DNA of 64,000 nucleotides, taken from NCBI GenBank assembly GCA_016125225.1, contig WGME01000018.1, forward strand, positions 1 through 64,000. Reading direction: 5' to 3'. The notes below the pieces were generated by a model. It made no database searches and was not told the DNA's origin. It worked only from the letters and a program-made list of their open reading frames with translations. A program made the translations under genes and the position numbers. The stretch is from a bacterium (GTDB taxonomy: Bacteria; Planctomycetota; Planctomycetia; Planctomycetales; Planctomycetaceae). Each line of letters starts with the position of its first letter. Positions within the stretch are counted from its first letter, which is position 1. Positions 17,875 to 27,220 of this stretch are shown here, in pieces.

Positions 17875-18240
17875 TTACTCGGCGGTCGCTTCCGCAACTG
17901 CGGCTTCCACCACCTGCAGGTTTGGCACGTTGATACCCGTGATCTTCACCTGGGTATGCTTCTGGCGATGCCCGGTGTGACGCTTCGAGGCATGACGCCG
18001 ACGCAGTTTTTGAATTTCCAACTTCGGACCCTTGAAGAGGTCGTTCACCACTTCTGCGGTGACCGAAGCGCCGGAAATGACCGGCTGGCCGACGATGCTG
18101 GCCGCACCGCCGTTGGCGAGCAGCACTTGCTCAAACGTCAGCGTGTCGCCGTTTTTGGCGGCGTTGCGGTAGTCCACCACCAGCACATCACCCGGTTGCA
18201 CGCGATACTGCCGGCTACCGTCTTCAAATACAGCGAACAT
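17875..18240 (-). CDS. rplU: 50S ribosomal protein L21
   Basis: Encodes 121 residues from ATG 18240 (MFAVFEDGSRQYRVQPGD). bL21 binds 23S rRNA domain structures near the L20 site. The body is typical (VVDYRNAAKNGDTLTFEQVL, GPKLEIQKLRRRHASKRHTGHRQKHTQV split over the basic loop), with a short acidic extension AAVAEATAE. It follows the RNase E/G gene on the same strand, the order seen in many bacteria. The usual next gene, rpmA (L27), is missing: a terminator and an opposite-strand cytochrome gene come next. Confidence 0.95.
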   Translation of the reverse strand: MFAVFEDGSRQYRVQPGDVLVVDYRNAAKNGDTLTFEQVLLANGGAASIVGQPVISGASVTAEVVNDLFKGPKLEIQKLRRRHASKRHTGHRQKHTQVKITGINVPNLQVVEAAVAEATAE

Positions 18241-18366
18241 CGTCGCAATTCCCACGTTCAAAAGGACTTCTGAGGAATCGTACCGCCGGGATTTCGGGCA
18301 AATAACATGGGGTCCATGGGCACCCCGAGCGCACGAATTTCCGGCGGAAAGCGAAAGTGTAGCAAA

Positions 18367-19974
18367 CTAGCCGCGAGATTTCGAGCCATCCGGCACTGCC
18401 ACCCGCACTTCCACACCTAACTCATTGCTGGATTGCAATTTAAGGTGCTCCGGCGAGACATGCGTCAGGCCATTGATGTTGATCGCCACGTCGTAGGATT
18501 CTTCCATCTGCATGATGTCGCGGCGTTTGCGGTTGTTGAGGAAGGCCGCCACGCGGTCCTGAACTTCCACCGTCACCTTGCAGACTTCGGGGTGATTGGC
18601 GTGCGTCATCAGCATCCGCATGACGTCAATCGCCATGCTCTCGGCGGTCTTTACCTGGCCCGTGGCCCGGCAACAGGGACAGTCTTCGTAAACGCTGCGA
18701 CGAAGTGAAGGCCGAATGCGTTGACGGGTCATCTCGATCAGACCGAACGGGCTGATACGGAGCACCTTCGTGCGAGCGCGATCCCGTTCCACGGCTTCCC
18801 GCAAAGCCCGCTCGACACCCCGACGATGCCGTTCTTCCCGCATATCGATGAAGTCGCAGACAATCACACCCCCCATGTCGCGCAGGCGGAGTTGACGGCT
18901 GATTTCATCTGCCGCGCGGAGGTTAACGCGATACGCATTCTCTTCGGCGTCATCATCGGCGCGGTAGTTGCCGCTGTTCACGTCGATGGCGACCAACGCC
19001 TCCGTCTGATCAATCACAATCGAACCACCGCCCTGCATTGGAACATGGCGGCTGTGAATCTTCGTGATCTCCTGCTCGATGTGGTACATGTTGAACAAGG
19101 GGTCTTTGCCCTCGTACAACTGCACCCGGTCTTCATGCTTGGGCAGCACGATTTTCATGAACTCCCGTGCCCGTTCATAAGCCCGTGGTTCATCGATGAG
19201 GATGCGATCCACTTCGCCGTTGTAGATGTCCCGGATGGTCCGGGTGATCATGTCACTTTCTTCATAGATGTCGATGGGGGCCGGGAACTTCTTGATGCGG
19301 CGGACAATCACCTGCCATAGCCGCAGCAGATAGTTCAAGTCGCGCTGCAGATCGGCTTGTGAACGATCAATCCCCGCCGTGCGGATGATGAAGCCGAGAC
19401 CTTCCGGCGGATTGAGTTCCAGCAGGGCACGTCGCAGTTTCTTGCGGACATCTTCTTCGACAATTTTCCGGCTGACGCCGACACGCTGCAACGCAGGCAT
19501 CAGCACCAGATAACGGCCCGGGATGCTGATGTAGGTCGACAGCGTGGGCCCTTTGGCACCGATGCCTTCCTTAATCACCTGCACCAGAACTTCGCTGCCC
19601 CGCTTGAAGATCTCCTGAATAGGAGGCTTGCTGCGGGCATTGCGTTCGTTATGCCGGCGGGGCCGACCACGTCGCGCGGGAACGGGTTCGTCGTCTTCAT
19701 CATCTTCATCGTCCGGCGGACCATCGACGAGATGCTTGTAGTACTGGTACTCCACGTCACTGACATGGAGGAAGCCGTTGCGGCCGACACCGAAGTCGAC
19801 GAACGCCGCCTGAATGCTGGGTTCGACGTTAACGACCCGGCCTTTGTAGATGTTCCCGACGTAGTTTTCGAGGCTGTTCCGCTCGACGTAGAGTTCTTCA
19901 AGCACGCCATCTTCGACGATGGCAATGCGACTTTCCTCCGGTTGGAGGACGTTCATCAGCATTTCTTTGCGCAC
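18367..19974 (-). CDS. rng: Ribonuclease E/G family endoribonuclease
   Basis: Encodes 535 residues from GTG 19974 with SD AAAGGTG. It cleaves single-stranded RNA in rRNA processing and mRNA decay. The N-terminal S1 domain (about 37-150) is interrupted by an acidic then basic insert (residues 84-118: DDEDDEDDEP then RRGRPRRHNER). The catalytic Asp residues are in LVAIDVNSGNY and VIVCDFIDM. The zinc-link is CPCCRATG. There is no long C-terminal degradosome scaffold, so its length is RNase G-like. It precedes rplU, consistent with a shared transcript. Confidence 0.93.
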   Translation of the reverse strand: MRKEMLMNVLQPEESRIAIVEDGVLEELYVERNSLENYVGNIYKGRVVNVEPSIQAAFVDFGVGRNGFLHVSDVEYQYYKHLVDGPPDDEDDEDDEPVPARRGRPRRHNERNARSKPPIQEIFKRGSEVLVQVIKEGIGAKGPTLSTYISIPGRYLVLMPALQRVGVSRKIVEEDVRKKLRRALLELNPPEGLGFIIRTAGIDRSQADLQRDLNYLLRLWQVIVRRIKKFPAPIDIYEESDMITRTIRDIYNGEVDRILIDEPRAYERAREFMKIVLPKHEDRVQLYEGKDPLFNMYHIEQEITKIHSRHVPMQGGGSIVIDQTEALVAIDVNSGNYRADDDAEENAYRVNLRAADEISRQLRLRDMGGVIVCDFIDMREERHRRGVERALREAVERDRARTKVLRISPFGLIEMTRQRIRPSLRRSVYEDCPCCRATGQVKTAESMAIDVMRMLMTHANHPEVCKVTVEVQDRVAAFLNNRKRRDIMQMEESYDVAININGLTHVSPEHLKLQSSNELGVEVRVAVPDGSKSRG

Positions 19975-20698
19975 GTGTCACCTTTCCGGTGGTCGGGCGG
20001 GGTGCGCGGAGAGCTGGTCGGGCATCGCTGCCCTGCTCCGTGAGATTCCGGTACTCAGAGTCAAAGAGAACTGATGTTGTCCACACCACCTGTTCCGGAG
20101 AGCCTGCCTGATGCCGAGCGAATGACGGGTTCCGATCGCCAGGCGATGGGTACCGTCCCCTCGATTCGTGAGGGAGCTGCGGCGGGCATTTCCGGTTTGC
20201 TGGGTTGGATTGAGAACCGTGCTCTGCAGGCAGAGGGCGATCCTCGGGAGTTCTCGTAAAACTCAGAGCTGGAATCTGTGGTTGAGCGATCCCTGGGGAA
20301 GAGATGGGGGGCGGCAGTGTCTCTCGGCAAGACGCGGAAACAAGCAGGTTCTGTTCATCGAACAGAACGCTGGCACGCCACGGAACCATGCAAGACAGGG
20401 CGACGGAATCACCCGACGACAACAATCTCGGCCAGACGGGCAACGAGTCTGTTGACGGGGTGCAGGACGAAGCCGGGCTTCGCCGAACCATCTCTGTTAG
20501 CACTAAACCACGCACACGACCACTACTTATTGAGTTTCCCAAAATGTACTGTAAGCGGTTCGTTTGGTCGGCGAAGGGAAACATCCCTTTGCCTTCCGGC
20601 ATTCCTCGACCCGACTGACATGAGATGCGTCAGTCCGGCTGTTGGTCACATAAGTCTCGAGGGAGCCCATTCTGACTGCGGCAGTTTCGCCGGTCCGT
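19975..20698. other. Long intergenic region, no convincing gene
   Basis: 724 bases between the RNase E/G start and the ptsI stop. Open frames on both strands translate to Ser/Pro/Arg-rich sequence without domain-like patterning, so I do not call them. The RNase E/G promoter should lie at the left end. The size is unusual for this compact stretch; an ncRNA is possible but no defined structure was found. Confidence 0.5.
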
Positions 20699-22447
20699 CT
20701 AGGGGGCCGAATCGGGACAAATTTTCTTCAATTCTCCTCGCAAGAACGTCTCCACATCGCGGGCGATATCGAAGGTTTCCGCCCGGTTTGCGATTCGCTC
20801 TGCCTTGGCAATCGTGAGATTGCGAATGACCTCTTTCAACTCCGGAATCGTCTGTGGCGTGACGCTGAACTGCCGGATGCCCATGCCGATCAGCAATGGC
20901 AGGAACATCGGATCTGAACTCATCTGACCACAAACCGAGACCGAAATCTGATGCTTCCGGGCAGCCGTCACAACGCCTCGCAACAGCCGGAGAATCGAGG
21001 GATCTCCAGCGCGATAAAGCGACGCCACGGCCGGGTCACCCCGGTCAACTCCTAAAGTGTACTGAATTAGATCGTTGGTCCCAATCGAGAAAAAGTCAAC
21101 TTCCCGCGCGAATTCATCAGCGAGCACCGCCGCGGAGGGGACTTCGACCATCATGCCGACGGGCACATCCTTGCGGAACGGGATGCCCTGCTCCTCAAGA
21201 TCCTCGACCACGTCGCCCAGAATCATGCGGGCCTGACGGAATTCCATCAGGGTCGACACCAGCGGAAACATCACCCGCAGATCGCCATGTACGGCGGCCC
21301 GCAAGATGGCACGCAGCTGGGTCTTAAACAGATCTAAGTGCTGCAGGCTCAAACGGATACTGCGCACGCTCAGGGCCGGATTCACTTCGTCCGGATACTC
21401 AGCTTTCAGCGCGCCGGGCATCTTATCGGAACCCAGATCGAGCGTGCGGATGATAACCGGCTGCGTCGGAAAGGCTTGCAAAACTTCGCAGTAGGCCTGG
21501 TAGTGATCCTCTTCGGTGGGTTCCCTCTGTGATTCCAGATAGAGAAATTCTGTACGGTACAGGCCAATGCCCTCAGCTCCGCGATGGGCGGCCGTCATGG
21601 CTTCCTGCGGGAATTCAATGTTGCCGCACAGGGTAATCGGAACGCCGTCCTGCGTTTCCGATTTCAACTGGCGGAGTGATTCCAGCCGCTTGGAAAAACT
21701 CTTGTAGCGTTCTTCCGAGGCCCGGTATTTCCCCAGCGTGTCTTCATCGGGGTCGATGATGACCGTGCCGTGGCTGCCATCGATGATGATGGTTTCACCG
21801 CCGGAGACATCTGCCAGAAACTTACCAATCCCGACGACAGCCGGGAGCTCAAGGGCTCCAGCGAGAATGGCGGTATGACTGGTTTCGCCCCCGACCTCGG
21901 TGGCAAAGCCCATGATGAACTGCTTATCGAGGGCGGCGGTCTCACTCGGTGTGAGATTATGGGCCAGCAATAAGACCGGGCTGGTCAGGTGGCTCAGCTC
22001 TTCCCGCTTTTCTCCCAAAAGGTACTTCAGCAGGCGTTTTTCCAGATCGTAAAGATCGACGGCCCGGTCAGCGAAGTACTGATCCCCCAGAGCTTGAAAC
22101 CGCTTGGCATACTGGCGGAAGACGCGGCTGACGGCGAATTCCGGTGAAAAAGACTTCTCCCGGATGAGCAATTCGATTTCACGAACCAACTTTTCATCAC
22201 GGGCCAGCATCAGGTGGGCTGAAAAAATCGCCGCATACTGGGCACCCAACCGCTCGCTGGCCAGCCGTTCGTTATCCCCGATTTCCTGACAGATCGCTTC
22301 CACGGCGGAGCGAAAGCGAGAGATCTCGGCATCCACGGCGTCGATGCTGACGAAACGCTGCGGAATGCGGAACGATTCCGCGCCAAGAACTAAAACGGGG
22401 CCAATCGCGACACCTGGCGAAACAGCGATTCCCCGCTTGATGAGCAT
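20699..22447 (-). CDS. ptsI: Phosphoenolpyruvate-protein phosphotransferase (Enzyme I)
   Basis: Encodes 582 residues, full length. EI takes phosphate from PEP onto a histidine and passes it to HPr. The phospho-His site is [11 protein letters not shown] in the swivelling domain. The PEP-binding barrel has [12 protein letters not shown], the metal/PEP region [36 protein letters not shown], and the catalytic Cys in VSVCGQM. It is the last gene of the hpf-ptsN-ptsH-ptsI series on the minus strand, with about 130 bases between ptsH and ptsI. Confidence 0.96.
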   Translation of the reverse strand: MLIKRGIAVSPGVAIGPVLVLGAESFRIPQRFVSIDAVDAEISRFRSAVEAICQEIGDNERLASERLGAQYAAIFSAHLMLARDEKLVREIELLIREKSFSPEFAVSRVFRQYAKRFQALGDQYFADRAVDLYDLEKRLLKYLLGEKREELSHLTSPVLLLAHNLTPSETAALDKQFIMGFATEVGGETSHTAILAGALELPAVVGIGKFLADVSGGETIIIDGSHGTVIIDPDEDTLGKYRASEERYKSFSKRLESLRQLKSETQDGVPITLCGNIEFPQEAMTAAHRGAEGIGLYRTEFLYLESQREPTEEDHYQAYCEVLQAFPTQPVIIRTLDLGSDKMPGALKAEYPDEVNPALSVRSIRLSLQHLDLFKTQLRAILRAAVHGDLRVMFPLVSTLMEFRQARMILGDVVEDLEEQGIPFRKDVPVGMMVEVPSAAVLADEFAREVDFFSIGTNDLIQYTLGVDRGDPAVASLYRAGDPSILRLLRGVVTAARKHQISVSVCGQMSSDPMFLPLLIGMGIRQFSVTPQTIPELKEVIRNLTIAKAERIANRAETFDIARDVETFLRGELKKICPDSAP

Positions 22448-22580
22448 TCGCCGCGCGTTCCCGTTTTAGACCCACATGCAAACAACCAAGTCGTCGCCAT
22501 TGCCCCCAGTTGGCATGGCGACGAAACATCTCGGTAGATTGCACCCCACTCAGGCAGACTCAGTGCCGTAACGATGTCGA

Positions 22581-22901
22581 TCAACCCACGGAGACAGCCG
22601 CGGAAGGTTTCGCTTCCGCAGGTGTAGGTGCAAATCCACTGTCGAAGAGTGCAGCCAGATGCTCGATGGCCTCGGCAGCATCCGGACCATCCACTTCCAG
22701 TTCCAACACGGCTCCCGGCGCGGCGGCCAAGGTCATCAGATCCAGAATGCTCTTCGCATCGACCTGCATGCCGGGCTTGTTGAGATGGATGCGGCTTTGA
22801 AACTTCATGGCAGACTGAGCCAAAACCGTACATGGGCGAATGTGTAACCCGTGTTCGGATTTGACGGTCACTTCACGTCGATATGACTGTGTTTCTGCCA
22901 T
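22581..22901 (-). CDS. ptsH: HPr family phosphocarrier protein
   Basis: Encodes 106 residues, slightly longer than classical HPr (about 88) because of an Ala/Pro-rich C-terminal tail (FAPTPAEAKPSAAVSVG). Phospho-acceptor His20 lies in HGLHIRP. A serine at position 51 (AKSILDLMTLAA) matches the regulatory Ser46 site of Gram-positive HPr, although no HPr kinase gene is in this window. It receives phosphate from Enzyme I and would pass it to the EIIA encoded upstream. Confidence 0.93.
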   Translation of the reverse strand: MAETQSYRREVTVKSEHGLHIRPCTVLAQSAMKFQSRIHLNKPGMQVDAKSILDLMTLAAAPGAVLELEVDGPDAAEAIEHLAALFDSGFAPTPAEAKPSAAVSVG

Positions 22902-22984
22902 GGTCTATTCAATCTTTACTTGTTTGGGAACGGGGTCAGGCCAGCACCTTGCCCCGCTTCCCTTCATAGACAACCGCAAGCCTC

Positions 22985-23455
22985 TCAAAGTTCGTTGTTG
23001 TCAGCTTCCTGCAGCAGTTCGAGAATGGCACTCTTGTCTTTGGACTGCCGCAAGAATTTGCAGAAGCTCTGGTTCCGCAAATGCCGCGAAATGTTTTCGA
23101 GTCCGCGAAGATGATCGCCCGGACGATCGGGAGGCGAGACCAACAGGAACAGGATGAACACCGGTTCCCCGTCGAGACTGGCGAAATCGACACCTTCACG
23201 AGCCAATGCGACCGTCGCGACGAGTTTGTCGACCGAAGCGTGTTTGGTATGAGGCACGGCGACACCGTTGCCGATCCCCGTGGAGCCCAATTCTTCCCGC
23301 TTGAGAATGGCCGCCACGATGCCGTCTTCGTCTTCAGCCTTCACGCTGCCGGACTGACGCAAACTGGCTACCATCTCGCGAATTGCGGCTTCCTTATTCC
23401 CAGCGGTGAGATCAGGAACAATCGCATCCGCGACAACAAAGTCGCAAAGTTTCAT
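22985..23455 (-). CDS. ptsN: PTS EIIA domain protein, PtsN/fructose type
   Basis: Encodes 156 residues covering one PTS EIIA type-2 domain. The phosphorylated histidine is His69 in GVAVPHTKH. Other family marks are [15 protein letters not shown] just before it and [15 protein letters not shown] after it. There is no EIIB or EIIC part, so it cannot itself import sugar. By family and by its place between hpf and ptsH it is a regulatory phosphoprotein. Its regulatory target is not shown by the sequence. Confidence 0.92.
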   Translation of the reverse strand: MKLCDFVVADAIVPDLTAGNKEAAIREMVASLRQSGSVKAEDEDGIVAAILKREELGSTGIGNGVAVPHTKHASVDKLVATVALAREGVDFASLDGEPVFILFLLVSPPDRPGDHLRGLENISRHLRNQSFCKFLRQSKDKSAILELLQEADNNEL

Positions 23456-23648
23456 ATGTCTTCCTTCGGCGGGACTACAGAGTTCCGCATGAGGGTCTCA
23501 CTGCCTGACCAGTCCGGCCGGGCAGACTCGTTAACATTCTCTGCTGAAATCTTCTGCAGGCAGAGACACAACTCTCGGACGATTCACAACTGTGACCCAG
23601 ACAGAGCCACATGGACATTTGAAGGATACCGGGTCTTGGAACTGCAGC

Positions 23649-23996
23649 TTACGAAGCCGAGGACTCCGCCGCTTCGGCACCCAGTTCACCCAGGGAAGGA
23701 TCCCGGCGGTGATCCTGGATCTTCTCCTTATATTTCTTCAGTTGATGCTCCATCTTCACCAAGGCGGCATCGAAGGCTACGCCCGCCTCTGCTGCCGTTT
23801 CCGTGGCGACAAAATTGTGCTTGTGTTCCGCATCGACCAGAATTTCTGCCATCGCCTGACCATTGGAAAAATCAAAGGTCACTTGAATGGCGGCAATCCG
23901 TTCAAAATAGGTTAAAAGCTTCTCCGCTTTTTGAGCGACATGGTCACGCGTCTCGGCATGCAAATGTCCGTGACGACAAGTGATGGCTACTTGCAC
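23649..23996 (-). CDS. hpf: Ribosome hibernation-promoting factor (HPF/YfiA family)
   Basis: Encodes about 115 residues from GTG 23996 (SD GGGAG 9 bases upstream); ATG 24035 is an alternative. GTG fits better: it begins VQVAITCRHGHL, which aligns with the usual HPF N-terminus, and the promoter at 24057-24084 would leave ATG 24035 only about 15 bases of leader. The fold marks are HVAQKAEKLLTYFERIAAIQ and AEILVDAEHKHNFVA. HPF binds the 30S decoding region in slow growth. It is the short form, without the C-terminal dimerisation domain. It is the first gene of the regulatory PTS operon. Confidence 0.9.
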   Translation of the reverse strand: MQVAITCRHGHLHAETRDHVAQKAEKLLTYFERIAAIQVTFDFSNGQAMAEILVDAEHKHNFVATETAAEAGVAFDAALVKMEHQLKKYKEKIQDHRRDPSLGELGAEAAESSAS

Positions 23997-24056
23997 TGAA
24001 GCCGACTCCCTGCTGGTTATTCCGTCAGATATCATAATGTATGGGTCCAACCGGCC

Positions 24057-24084
24057 ATTCTAGCCCATCGATACAGATGGTCAA
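24057..24084 (-). promoter_or_regulatory. Sigma-70-type promoter of the hpf-ptsN-ptsH-ptsI operon
   Basis: On the minus strand TTGACC (24084-24079), a 16-base spacer and TAGAAT (24062-24057). Each hexamer is one base off consensus. The predicted start is near 24050, about 54 bases before the GTG start of hpf. Confidence 0.65.
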
Positions 24085-24211
24085 TTCTCACGCCTCACGA
24101 AGTCGGGAAAGACTCAGAGTTCCCAGCCAACTTTTGAGCTTCACTCTTCGCAACTCATGTGCCAGTGAGGGATTTGGACCATTCACCGGCTGAAAACTGA
24201 TCAAACAAACA

Positions 24212-24577
24212 CTAAAACTCGATCGTTTCATTGGCTTGGTCGCCGGATAAATCGGCCTCAGAGGTTCGTGGCAGCACCTGTGGTTCTGGCGATTTCGCTG
24301 GCAGAATCCACTCGGACAGCCGGATTTCAGAACGCTTGGGCTCGGCCGCGGTTTGAATTACCGTTGGTTCACTGCCTGCATCAACCTGCCTGGAAATTGA
24401 GCGATAGTAGTTGGAAGAATCGCTCTTTTTGGAGGGCAAAAACTGGAGCCCCAGCCAGGGAGACCGGGAATTGCTGTCGACCGAGACGCTACTGCGCTCC
24501 AGCGCACACCCCGATTGCCCCATCAGCAGGCAAGCAGAGACGGAAAGATAAGCGATTCGCTGACAATTGACCCACAT
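24212..24577 (-). CDS. Hypothetical lipoprotein
   Basis: Encodes 121 residues. The N-terminus (RIAYLSVSACLLMGQSGC) is a lipoprotein signal with the lipobox Cys at about 24. The rest is polar and low in secondary-structure signal (SRSPWLGLQFLPSKKSDSS, Glu/Pro-rich tail), with no recognised domain. It lies alone between the PTS operon and a secreted hydrolase, all on the minus strand. Confidence 0.65.
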   Translation of the reverse strand: MWVNCQRIAYLSVSACLLMGQSGCALERSSVSVDSNSRSPWLGLQFLPSKKSDSSNYYRSISRQVDAGSEPTVIQTAAEPKRSEIRLSEWILPAKSPEPQVLPRTSEADLSGDQANETIEF

Positions 24578-24673
24578 AGACCAGCCCTGATCGGGGCCAC
24601 CGGAAACCTGAGAAGCTTACGGTCTACCACAATTGTCACCAGCGGAGAAGAGGGAAAAAGACTCACAATTCCT

Positions 24674-26635
24674 TCAGCGAGCCGGCCAGCCCCATCTCAC
24701 ATCGAAAATTTCTGAAGAGACAACTGTCTCGCGAAACCCGCCTTTGGCCTCCCGCTCGAACTTCAGCACGGCGACATCTCCCAAACGGGGATAAAGCTGG
24801 GCGTTCGACCCGCGGAATTCCGGCTCATGAAACGTGTGGCCCGAGTTGATCACCACATAACGGTGCCGATTCAGTGGATTCGGATAGACCAAGGGGACGC
24901 CATACTCACCGGGATTCCATGATTCGCCCCGGACTTCGATGGCGGTTTTGGTCCATCCGATCGGTAATCGATCGACTACGCGGGCGAGAATTGAGTTGGA
25001 ACCGGGGTCGCCAAAGAGAATCAGATGATGGTTCTCCAGCACCTCTTCCGTCACTTGTGTGTCGTTCAAGATGGGCAATTTGGCGCGGAAGAACTTGTCG
25101 TATTCGGCGGCAAAGCGGTCGAGCGTCCAATTCGCCCAGTCTGCCTGCTCTTGCGACCAGGGCTTGCCTGTGCCACGCACGCAGAGAAACGAGCGGGTGA
25201 AGGCATCGTCGATCGGCCCCTGCAAATGGTGTCGCTTCGCTTTCCCCGGTTCAGTCTGATACTGGTGCGACTCCCGGTAGTCCATACCCGACCAGCCATC
25301 CTGGGTATTCAGGAAATAGACTTCAGGCAGTAAGCCCCCGGCCGCACTCAGCAAAGGCAACGGTTCGGACCCGTCAATGGAAACGGTGTCTGCCACGTCG
25401 CGCGTGATAGCCAGCACCCCGACATTGCTGGTGGTGACATTCAGTTGTCCTGAAGCGGGATCGACTGCAGCTTCCACCACGGAGGGTTCATACGGCAACA
25501 GTTGCTCTTCCACGGTGATCCACACACACGAATTGTACTTCGGTGTGCAGGTGGTGAACCGGATCTTTGAGGGCGCGGGAAACAGCGGCCGCCCTTTTTC
25601 GGTGGCGGCGGCATGAAACGCCATGAACTCCTTCAGACTGTCGGGATGAAACTTGTGCTCGGTTTGCGGGCCGATCAGCAACGGAATCTCCACGCCCAGT
25701 TTTTCCGCCTGGTCGTGCATGGTTTTCGCAGCCAGCAACTGCTTATCGAGTTCGCCGCCATAACCGATGATGGGCACGTCCGCCGCATTCAGCGTGTAGT
25801 CCACCGCATCATAAATCCGGATCAGTTTCTGATGCAGCGGCGACAACGGTTCTTTCAGATTGAGGTAGTTAATCGTATCCGAAAACCCGGCCCCCGCCCC
25901 GACGGAACTCCATTTGTCGGGGTAATGCAGCCCGAGATGCCAGGCGCCAGCCCCACCCATCGAGAAGCCCCACAAGGTCACGCGGCGATCATCGATCGGG
26001 AAGAGCTTGCGGGTCTCTGCCCAGGCTTCGAAAACGTCCACCTCCCCGGCCCAACGGTAGGCGTTGTTGGTACGCCCGAAGACATCGAGCTGAATCCACT
26101 CGATGTCCTGCTTCAAAGGCTTGCCTTCGTGCTGATGAAAGAAGCTCACCTCATTCAGCGTGTCGCCCCGTCCATGCAGAACCAGATGCAACGGCCATTG
26201 CTTCTTGGTGGAACGATCGAAGTCCTTCGGCAAGGTCACGGCGAAGGGTTGGATCGAACCATCCAGTTGAGATTCGTACCCGAACACCGTGGTCATTCCG
26301 GCCCGATCCAGCCACGGAGCCAGGCCCTCACTAAACGATGACAGGCGTTGTTGTCCCGCGGCCAAAACCTGATCGGCCCATTTGACGTAATCGGGTTTAT
26401 GGAACTCGTTGTGCCGGATGATCCATTCGACCGCCTTGGCACAGACGGCGATATCGACAGTGCGCTGAGCAATGGCATCCGGAACCTGCAATTGCTCCGT
26501 CTGCGAAGTCAGTTCCCGGGTTTTCATCAACCAACTTTGCCGTTGATCTTCCGGGACAGTTTCAGCAGCGGTGGCAGTGACGGCCAACATACCGATCCAC
26601 ACAGGGGCTGTTCGGAGCAGGCGGAAGAGCATCAT
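24674..26635 (-). CDS. Secreted alpha/beta hydrolase (esterase/peptidase-like)
   Basis: Encodes 653 residues from ATG 26635. The signal peptide (LLRTAPVWIGMLAVTATAAE) is followed by a helical region (to about 110) and a prolyl-oligopeptidase/esterase-D-like hydrolase domain. Visible are the oxyanion region LHLVLHGRGDT, nucleophile elbow GFSMGGAGAW, the Asp region IGYGGELD, and His in PQTEHKFHPDSL. The C-terminal 300 residues hold beta-rich sequence and a second mixed domain (LILFGDPGSNSILARVVDRL, YVVINSGHTF) often found in planctomycete hydrolases. Substrate unknown; location extracytoplasmic. Confidence 0.82.
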   Translation of the reverse strand: MMLFRLLRTAPVWIGMLAVTATAAETVPEDQRQSWLMKTRELTSQTEQLQVPDAIAQRTVDIAVCAKAVEWIIRHNEFHKPDYVKWADQVLAAGQQRLSSFSEGLAPWLDRAGMTTVFGYESQLDGSIQPFAVTLPKDFDRSTKKQWPLHLVLHGRGDTLNEVSFFHQHEGKPLKQDIEWIQLDVFGRTNNAYRWAGEVDVFEAWAETRKLFPIDDRRVTLWGFSMGGAGAWHLGLHYPDKWSSVGAGAGFSDTINYLNLKEPLSPLHQKLIRIYDAVDYTLNAADVPIIGYGGELDKQLLAAKTMHDQAEKLGVEIPLLIGPQTEHKFHPDSLKEFMAFHAAATEKGRPLFPAPSKIRFTTCTPKYNSCVWITVEEQLLPYEPSVVEAAVDPASGQLNVTTSNVGVLAITRDVADTVSIDGSEPLPLLSAAGGLLPEVYFLNTQDGWSGMDYRESHQYQTEPGKAKRHHLQGPIDDAFTRSFLCVRGTGKPWSQEQADWANWTLDRFAAEYDKFFRAKLPILNDTQVTEEVLENHHLILFGDPGSNSILARVVDRLPIGWTKTAIEVRGESWNPGEYGVPLVYPNPLNRHRYVVINSGHTFHEPEFRGSNAQLYPRLGDVAVLKFEREAKGGFRETVVSSEIFDVRWGWPAR

Positions 26636-26694
26636 GTTCCGTCGATCTTTCGTGGAATTCAGGCCAGAAGTCCGTGGTGCACGTGAAGAACGTT

Positions 26695-26913
26695 TTAGCC
26701 GACTGTGGGTGCCGTTTCCGTCGCGACGAACCCGCAAGTTTTATGGGTGCCATCGCAAAACGGCTTCTTCTGGGAAGCTCCACAGCGGCACAACGCCACA
26801 TTGGCCCCTTCCGCGACCGGGTAGGGGTTCCCGAGATGGTCAGTCAGAGTGATCGGACCGGTCACAAGCAATGGACCACTTTCACGGACTTTAATGGAGA
26901 CAGGAGTCGTCAT
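26695..26913 (-). CDS. CDGSH-type iron-sulfur protein
   Basis: Encodes 72 residues from ATG 26913 (AAGG upstream). The motif CRCGASQKKPFCDGTHKTCGF is present in full: C-x-C-x2-S-x3-P-x-C-D-G-T-H, the three-Cys/one-His ligand set of a 2Fe-2S cluster. The N-terminal half (GPLLVTGPITLTDHLGNPYP) matches the bacterial stand-alone form. These proteins probably serve in redox or cluster transfer in the cytosol. An upstream extension of the frame was rejected as non-homologous. Confidence 0.9.
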   Translation of the reverse strand: MTTPVSIKVRESGPLLVTGPITLTDHLGNPYPVAEGANVALCRCGASQKKPFCDGTHKTCGFVATETAPTVG

Positions 26914-27220
26914 GGCCAACCTTGCTGTGAGGTGAGTAGAGAACAAGACACCCCAGCCAGCGTACAGGGACGACCGTCGATCAGCAAACTGCTGGGTAGA
27001 AAGCGAAACCGGCCCCGAACGCCAAATTCGGCAATCACGGCTTGCCGAAATGCATGACCGCCAATCGCCACCAGTGAACAAAAAGCCTCTAACGAAAATG
27101 CAACGTGTCGACGGAGCCAGATGATTGCTTCCAACTGGAGTCGAGGAAATAATTTCAGATGTCTGCGCATCACATCATCGTCGAGCCACCATCCGGGGTT
27201 GTGAACCAACAGGACAGCCG
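26914..27220. promoter_or_regulatory. Divergent intergenic region
   Basis: 307 bases between the CDGSH gene (minus) and the DUF1549/DUF1553 gene (plus). It must hold promoters for both. I saw no strong -35/-10 pair, hairpin or extra gene. Confidence 0.4.

Noticed and set aside
19898-20602. 234-residue minus-strand open frame in the 20 kb gap
   Set aside because: Translation is rich in Ser, Pro and Arg with no domain-like patterning, and it overlaps the start of the RNase E/G gene.
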